Positions 23,901 through 26,921 of a stretch of 26,921 bases of DNA are shown here, in pieces. Origin of the DNA: a virus. The DNA lies in IMG/VR virus record IMGVR_UViG_3300042526_000259, positions 1 through 26,921 of that record; one strand, given 5' to 3'. The notes under the pieces are model-generated. The model did not search any database. It had not been told where the DNA came from and saw only the letters and a list, made by a program, of their open reading frames with translations. Each line of letters begins with the position of its first letter. The stretch's first letter is position 1. The position numbers and the translations under genes are program-made.

Positions 23901-24068
23901 ATGAAACAACTTATCCAACGCTTACTATTCGGTTACCGAAACAACCCAGCAGCCTACACCCCTAAAGGAGGCGCAAAATTAACGTATAAAGGTGGCAATG
24001 CAGAGGCCATACATTCTGCACTTGTATTAATGCAATATAACATTAAACATGCCAAAGGAATCAATTAA
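23901..24068 (+). CDS. Small hypothetical protein (55 residues)
   Basis: ATG 23901 follows the leader ACTAACAACTAACAAA and the frame runs to TAA 24066-24068. The peptide starts MKQLIQRLLFGYRNNPAAYT and then has KGGAKLTYKGGNAEAIHSAL, a Gly/Lys-rich core with a terminal helix. The start leader matches that of other early genes here, which supports it as real. It overlaps the next gene by 20 bases. Function unknown. Confidence 0.55.
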   Translation: MKQLIQRLLFGYRNNPAAYTPKGGAKLTYKGGNAEAIHSALVLMQYNIKHAKGIN

Positions 24069-24426
24069 GACACGCAATAGAAAAATAAGCCGCTATATTA
24101 GTGATGCCTACGTTAACATCATTAGACCTGAAGCAATCGACCCTAAACACTGGGATATGTGGCTGAAACATAATGCAGGATTAACCCAAGTTGAAATCGC
24201 TATGTTATTTCACGTAAAGAAGTATGAAGTTGTGCAAATATTGGCAACGGTTGTGGAGCTTTTAAAGTACAAACCAAAAATTATCGAAAAGGAATGGACA
24301 CAAGAGTTTCGTGTATGGATTGATGGGCAGTTATTTAGAGATAAAATAAGGGCCAAACTACATGCCGCTTATAAGGTGGCTAAAAAAACGAATACAAATC
24401 AGTTATTAATAATGTCAGAAGTATGA
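24049..24426 (+). CDS. HTH-type DNA-binding protein
   Basis: 125 residues. A basic start (KTRNRKISRYI) is followed by a helix-turn-helix-like segment at about residues 44-65 (GLTQVEIAMLFHVKKYEVVQIL), then a charged helical C-terminus. It could be a transcription regulator of the early or late genes, or a small terminase-like protein; the sequence does not settle which. It overlaps the next HTH gene by ATGA. Confidence 0.55.
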   Translation: MPKESIKTRNRKISRYISDAYVNIIRPEAIDPKHWDMWLKHNAGLTQVEIAMLFHVKKYEVVQILATVVELLKYKPKIIEKEWTQEFRVWIDGQLFRDKIRAKLHAAYKVAKKTNTNQLLIMSEV

Positions 24427-24671
24427 ACATAACCGCAGAGCAACCAAGAATCAAACCAAGCAAGGAACAACTTAAGCAAGAATATAAACAGATGTTAGCA
24501 CTTGTCGAACACAACGGATCGCGACCCGCGAAATGCAATCCGATAACCGAAGCCGCTAAACAATTTGGGTACACTCGGCCAGGTATTGCTCGGTTAATGA
24601 ATGGCAAAGTTGACCGTTGGAAGCCACAACATTTCATGATTTATGATTTTCTTAAAGCATATTTAACATAA
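24423..24671 (+). CDS. Second small HTH protein
   Basis: 82 residues, starting in an ATGA overlap. A charged N-terminus leads to a helix-turn-helix-like segment at about 41-62 (ITEAAKQFGYTRPGIARLMN), then aromatic C-terminal sequence. Its coupling to the preceding HTH protein suggests a regulator pair. DNA targets cannot be read from sequence. A promoter for the next unit lies just downstream. Confidence 0.55.
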   Translation: MNITAEQPRIKPSKEQLKQEYKQMLALVEHNGSRPAKCNPITEAAKQFGYTRPGIARLMNGKVDRWKPQHFMIYDFLKAYLT

Positions 24672-24697
24672 ATTAACACTTTAGTTGAAAATATTAT

Positions 24698-24727
24698 TTT
24701 GAGGTAATGAATTTAAGTGTACATTTG
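24698..24727 (+). promoter_or_regulatory. Bacteroidota-type promoter for the recombination genes
   Basis: TTTG (24698-24701), 18-base spacer and TACATTTG (24720-24727) match the TTTG / TAnnTTTG consensus. Transcription would start near 24734, about 34 bases before the ATG at 24768. Confidence 0.7.
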
Positions 24728-24767
24728 CATCAACAAATAACAATTACTAATTTTAAAAACTAACAAA

Positions 24768-24974
24768 ATGAACACTTACAAATTAACATTTAACAACGGA
24801 GCAAAATTGCAAACTACAACTAATAATTTAGATCAAGCACATTCTAAAATTGTTTCTTACATTAATAAAAACAATTTAAATAGTTGTGTTATTGTTTGTC
24901 CTAATGGTGTTATAAGAACAGTTGTTAAAAACGGAAACTGGCATCATACACATAATGGATTTTTATTTAACTAA
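24768..24974 (+). CDS. Small hypothetical protein
   Basis: 68 residues, first gene behind the promoter at 24698-24727. Asn/Thr-rich, with a beta-like core (SCVIVCPNGVIRTVVKNG) and a His/Trp-containing tail. No domain recognised. A short GC-rich hairpin follows it. Confidence 0.55.
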   Translation: MNTYKLTFNNGAKLQTTTNNLDQAHSKIVSYINKNNLNSCVIVCPNGVIRTVVKNGNWHHTHNGFLFN

Positions 24975-24983
24975 CAAAACAAA

Positions 24984-25000
24984 GGGGGCTAAACACCCCC
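24984..25000 (+). terminator. Short hairpin between early genes
   Basis: GGGGG (24984-24988), loop CTAAACA, then CCCCC (24996-25000). The downstream bases AATTT are only weakly T-rich, so partial termination or mRNA processing is more likely than a full stop. Confidence 0.4.
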
Positions 25001-25030
25001 AATTTACTAACCCAATAAAAACAAACTAAC

Positions 25031-25321
25031 ATGAACTCAATCAACATCATCACAAAAGTATCAACGCTAACAACGTGGCAAATCGAAAATTCTAAAGAGC
25101 GCATTGAATACGAAAGCGACAACGAAACATTCTACGTATGGAATAAAGACAATGAAATAACCGCTTCTATTGACCGTAAAGATGCATTCTGGACAATGCA
25201 ACTATGTGACCTTGCAGTTAGTAACGACAAGCACGAAATTAACTTACAATTTAACGATTACATCCCGCACACCTCATTTCTTTCAATGGTATTAACCGAT
25301 TTTTTACACAAAAACAAATAA
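25031..25321 (+). CDS. Hypothetical protein
   Basis: 96 residues. Acidic and mostly beta-like (TTWQIENSKERIEYESDNETF, later MQLCDLAVSNDKHEINLQF). No domain recognised, no membrane segment. It is preceded by the A-rich leader AACAAACTAAC and followed after 9 bases by the SSB-like gene, so it belongs to the recombination unit by position. Confidence 0.5.
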   Translation: MNSINIITKVSTLTTWQIENSKERIEYESDNETFYVWNKDNEITASIDRKDAFWTMQLCDLAVSNDKHEINLQFNDYIPHTSFLSMVLTDFLHKNK

Positions 25322-25330
25322 ACAAACAAA

Positions 25331-25654
25331 ATGACAATCAAAGGCACAATTAAGCGCATTGGCGCAACAGTATCAGTTAGTGATGGAAAATTCTCAAAGA
25401 GGGAACTTATCTTAACCACAAATGACCAGTATCCGCAAATCGTATCAATTGAACTGCAACAGAAATCCTGCTCACTTGCAGATTCGCTTTCAGTTGGTCA
25501 GGACATTGAAGCGCACATCAACATCAGAGGGCGAGAATGGACATCACCGCAAGGTGAAGTAAAGGTGTTCAACACTATTGCTTGTTGGAAGATTGATAGT
25601 AATCCATTTACGGAGGCAGCAGCACCAAGTAATAATCAAGAAGTACCATTTTAA
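25331..25654 (+). CDS. DUF3127/SSB-like DNA-binding protein
   Basis: 107 residues. The start (TIKGTIKRIGATVSVSDGKFSKRELILTT) and the following strands with a Trp-Thr loop (REWTSPQGEVKVFNTIACWK) fit an OB-fold of the DUF3127 type common in Bacteroidota and their phages. The C-terminus ends in EVPF, resembling the acidic/aromatic tail used by single-strand binding proteins to recruit partners. Adjacent to the putative annealing protein, it likely coats ssDNA in recombination. Confidence 0.65.
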   Translation: MTIKGTIKRIGATVSVSDGKFSKRELILTTNDQYPQIVSIELQQKSCSLADSLSVGQDIEAHINIRGREWTSPQGEVKVFNTIACWKIDSNPFTEAAAPSNNQEVPF

Positions 25655-25676
25655 TAACCCTTAAAAACAAATAACA

Positions 25677-26372
25677 ATGAACACACAAGTTTCAATCGTA
25701 CAACAATTGCCAATTTCAGAACTTATGAACTTGGCCAAAGCATTCGCAGAAAGTGGAATGTTTTCAGACACAAAATCAGCAGCCCAAGCAATAGTAAAAA
25801 TACAAGCAGGGCAAGAAATTGGAATTCCTCCTTTCGCTGCTATGACTGGTATCCACATTATTCAAGGAAAGCCGACAATCGGAGCAGGTCTTATTGCATC
25901 AAGACTTAAAGGGAGTGGCAAGTATGACTATCGTGTTGTTGAGGCATCAGAAAAGGTTTGCAGCATTGACTTTTATCAAGGTAACACAAAGATAGGTAAT
26001 AGCACATTTACCATTGAAGATGCGAAAAAAGCACTAACCAAGAATATTGACAAATTTCCAAAGAATATGTTATTCGCAAGGGCTATTAGTAATGGTGTGA
26101 AGTGGTATTGTCCGGACATCTTTAGTGGACCAGTGTATGTGCCAGAGGAAATGCAAGTGGTAACTACTGAAGATGCTACCCACATTGAAGTTGACACAAC
26201 AATTGATGAGATTATCAATGATATTCAAGTGTGTGTTAGTTTAAATGAATTACAAGCTATTTGGAAAGCAGTTCCTAAAGACATTAAACTTGACTTAAGA
26301 GTGTTGGCTGCAAAGGATGATATGAAAGCTAAATTAACAACTATTTCATTAACATCTAAAACTGAAGCATAA
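25677..26372 (+). CDS. RecT-like single-strand annealing protein candidate
   Basis: 231 residues. Shows a conserved block seen in many phage RecT-like proteins: AAQAIVKIQAGQEIGIPPFA, then IHIIQGKPTIGAGLIASRL (about 35-77), and later FPKNMLFARAISNGVKWYCP (about 127-146), where the Arg/Lys-containing helix corresponds to the usual ssDNA-binding helix. It sits between an SSB-like protein and Gp157, the normal neighbourhood of a recombination cassette. Likely catalyses ssDNA annealing in the cytoplasm. I am less sure of the exact RecT subfamily. Leader AAAAACAAATAACA lacks a Shine-Dalgarno sequence. Confidence 0.6.
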   Translation: MNTQVSIVQQLPISELMNLAKAFAESGMFSDTKSAAQAIVKIQAGQEIGIPPFAAMTGIHIIQGKPTIGAGLIASRLKGSGKYDYRVVEASEKVCSIDFYQGNTKIGNSTFTIEDAKKALTKNIDKFPKNMLFARAISNGVKWYCPDIFSGPVYVPEEMQVVTTEDATHIEVDTTIDEIINDIQVCVSLNELQAIWKAVPKDIKLDLRVLAAKDDMKAKLTTISLTSKTEA

Positions 26373-26866
26373 TGAAAACTACAATCTTTCAAATCGAACA
26401 AAGCTATAATCAATTAGCAGAAGAACTTATAGAGAATGGGGGTGAGTTAACCCCCTCTCTTGAGGAAGCACTTGCAATTACTGAAGAACAGTTGCAAAAC
26501 AAATCTGTTGCCTATTCATTTGTAATAAAACAAATGGATGCTGATGTTGACATCATTGAGGCTGAAATAAAGAGGTTGCAGAACTTAAAGAAGCAACGTG
26601 AAAAGGCATCTGAATACCTTAAAGACCGCATTAAACACGCAATGGATTTATTTAGCATTGAAGAAATAAAGACACCATTGGTAAAGATTAACTTTCGCAA
26701 ATCTGAAACAGTTGAGGTTGATGATGTAAACCAACTGCCTGCTGCATACAAGGTGGTCAAAGTTACTGAACAAGCAGATAAGGCAGCTATTAAAGCAGCA
26801 TTAAAGGATGGTGTTGATGTTGCTGGTTGCAGTATAGCAACACATCGTAATTTGCAGATTAAGTAA
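26372..26866 (+). CDS. Gp157 family protein
   Basis: 164 residues, starting in a TAATG overlap with the preceding gene. The N-terminal part is acidic, followed by a coiled coil about 55-95 (IEAEIKRLQNLKKQREKASEYL) and the typical Gp157 C-terminus with KTPLVKINFRKSETVEV and LPAAYKVVKVTEQADKAAIK. The Siphovirus Gp157 family, named from Streptococcus thermophilus phage work, is often next to recombination genes, but its biochemical role is unclear. Strong hairpin inside the gene near its start. Confidence 0.8.
   Translation: MKTTIFQIEQSYNQLAEELIENGGELTPSLEEALAITEEQLQNKSVAYSFVIKQMDADVDIIEAEIKRLQNLKKQREKASEYLKDRIKHAMDLFSIEEIKTPLVKINFRKSETVEVDDVNQLPAAYKVVKVTEQADKAAIKAALKDGVDVAGCSIATHRNLQIK
26431..26460 (+). 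repeat. Inverted repeat near the start of the Gp157 gene
   Basis: AGAGA, a two-base bulge AT, and GGGGGT (26438-26443) pair with ACCCCC (26450-26455) and TCTCT (26456-26460), with loop GAGTTA. The stem begins about 60 bases after the ATG. No T-run follows. Confidence 0.65.
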
Positions 26867-26921
26867 TTATTACTTATATTTACCAAGTTGTTTCGATTCC
26901 ACATTATAGAAACATAATAAT
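26867..26921. other. End of window, no gene seen
   Basis: The last 55 bases are AT-rich and hold no start codon with a usable frame on the plus strand. I see no clear promoter or hairpin. The piece TTCGATTCC resembles a tRNA T-loop but has no supporting arms. Confidence 0.5.

Noticed and set aside
24049-24426. Small terminase subunit
   Set aside because: Only an HTH-like segment is visible and no large terminase lies next to it, so I call it only an HTH protein.
26889-26921. tRNA-like T-loop TTCGATTCC at the window end
   Set aside because: No matching T-stem, anticodon arm or acceptor stem could be formed.

Overview
The window is a piece of a tailed double-stranded DNA phage (long-tailed, siphovirus-like) that infects a member of the Bacteroidota. 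The host assignment rests on three things. Several intergenic regions carry the Bacteroidota promoter signature TAnnTTTG, with a TTTG box 18-21 bases upstream. Genes lack Shine-Dalgarno sequences and instead have A-rich leaders, often containing CTAACAA. The DNA is AT-rich, and many proteins resemble families familiar from Bacteroidota phages. No terminase large subunit, DNA polymerase, integrase, tRNA or CRISPR array is visible, so the window is only part of the genome.

Positions 1-17974 (+) form one tightly packed late structural operon: the end of a probable tail-assembly chaperone, tape measure, a large tail-tip protein, a second tail protein, a GT-A glycosyltransferase, portal (with an inserted four-cysteine zinc-ribbon-like knuckle), minor head protein, a small coiled protein, an 18-residue CxxC microprotein, scaffold, major capsid, three connector/completion proteins, two tandem paralogous tail-tube proteins, two fibre/adhesin-like proteins and three small proteins, two of them membrane proteins. 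Many of these genes are coupled by ATGA or TAATG overlaps. The tail-tip block lies before the head block, unlike the usual head-then-tail order.

Positions 17978-22680 lie on the minus strand and hold two transcription units. The upstream unit (22680 to 20094) is a lysis cassette: small soluble protein, two-TM protein, unknown 138-residue protein, M15-type zinc endopeptidase (endolysin), two small hypotheticals, holin candidate and a spanin-like protein with both ends hydrophobic. It has a well-formed promoter at 22702-22732 and a terminator near 19988-20021. The second unit (19960 to 17978) begins at a promoter that seems to give a leaderless message. It encodes a small protein, a calcineurin-like metallophosphoesterase with an HTH-like N-terminus, and two small hypotheticals. 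The short gap between the two units also holds a perfect 20-bp palindrome and a further -7 element.

Positions 22756-26866 (+) are divergently transcribed early genes: small hypotheticals, an AT-rich orphan, two helix-turn-helix proteins, a DUF3127/SSB-like protein, a RecT-like putative annealing protein and a Gp157-family protein, i.e. a recombination cassette.

The most notable observations are an apparent one-base frameshift at the tape-measure start, the zinc knuckle in the portal, the palindrome/terminator/promoter relay at 19965-20091, strong hairpins inside two genes just after their starts, the tail-tube duplication, the CxxC microprotein, and the AT-rich orphan at 23041-23676. I did not find a clearly new defence or replication system here.
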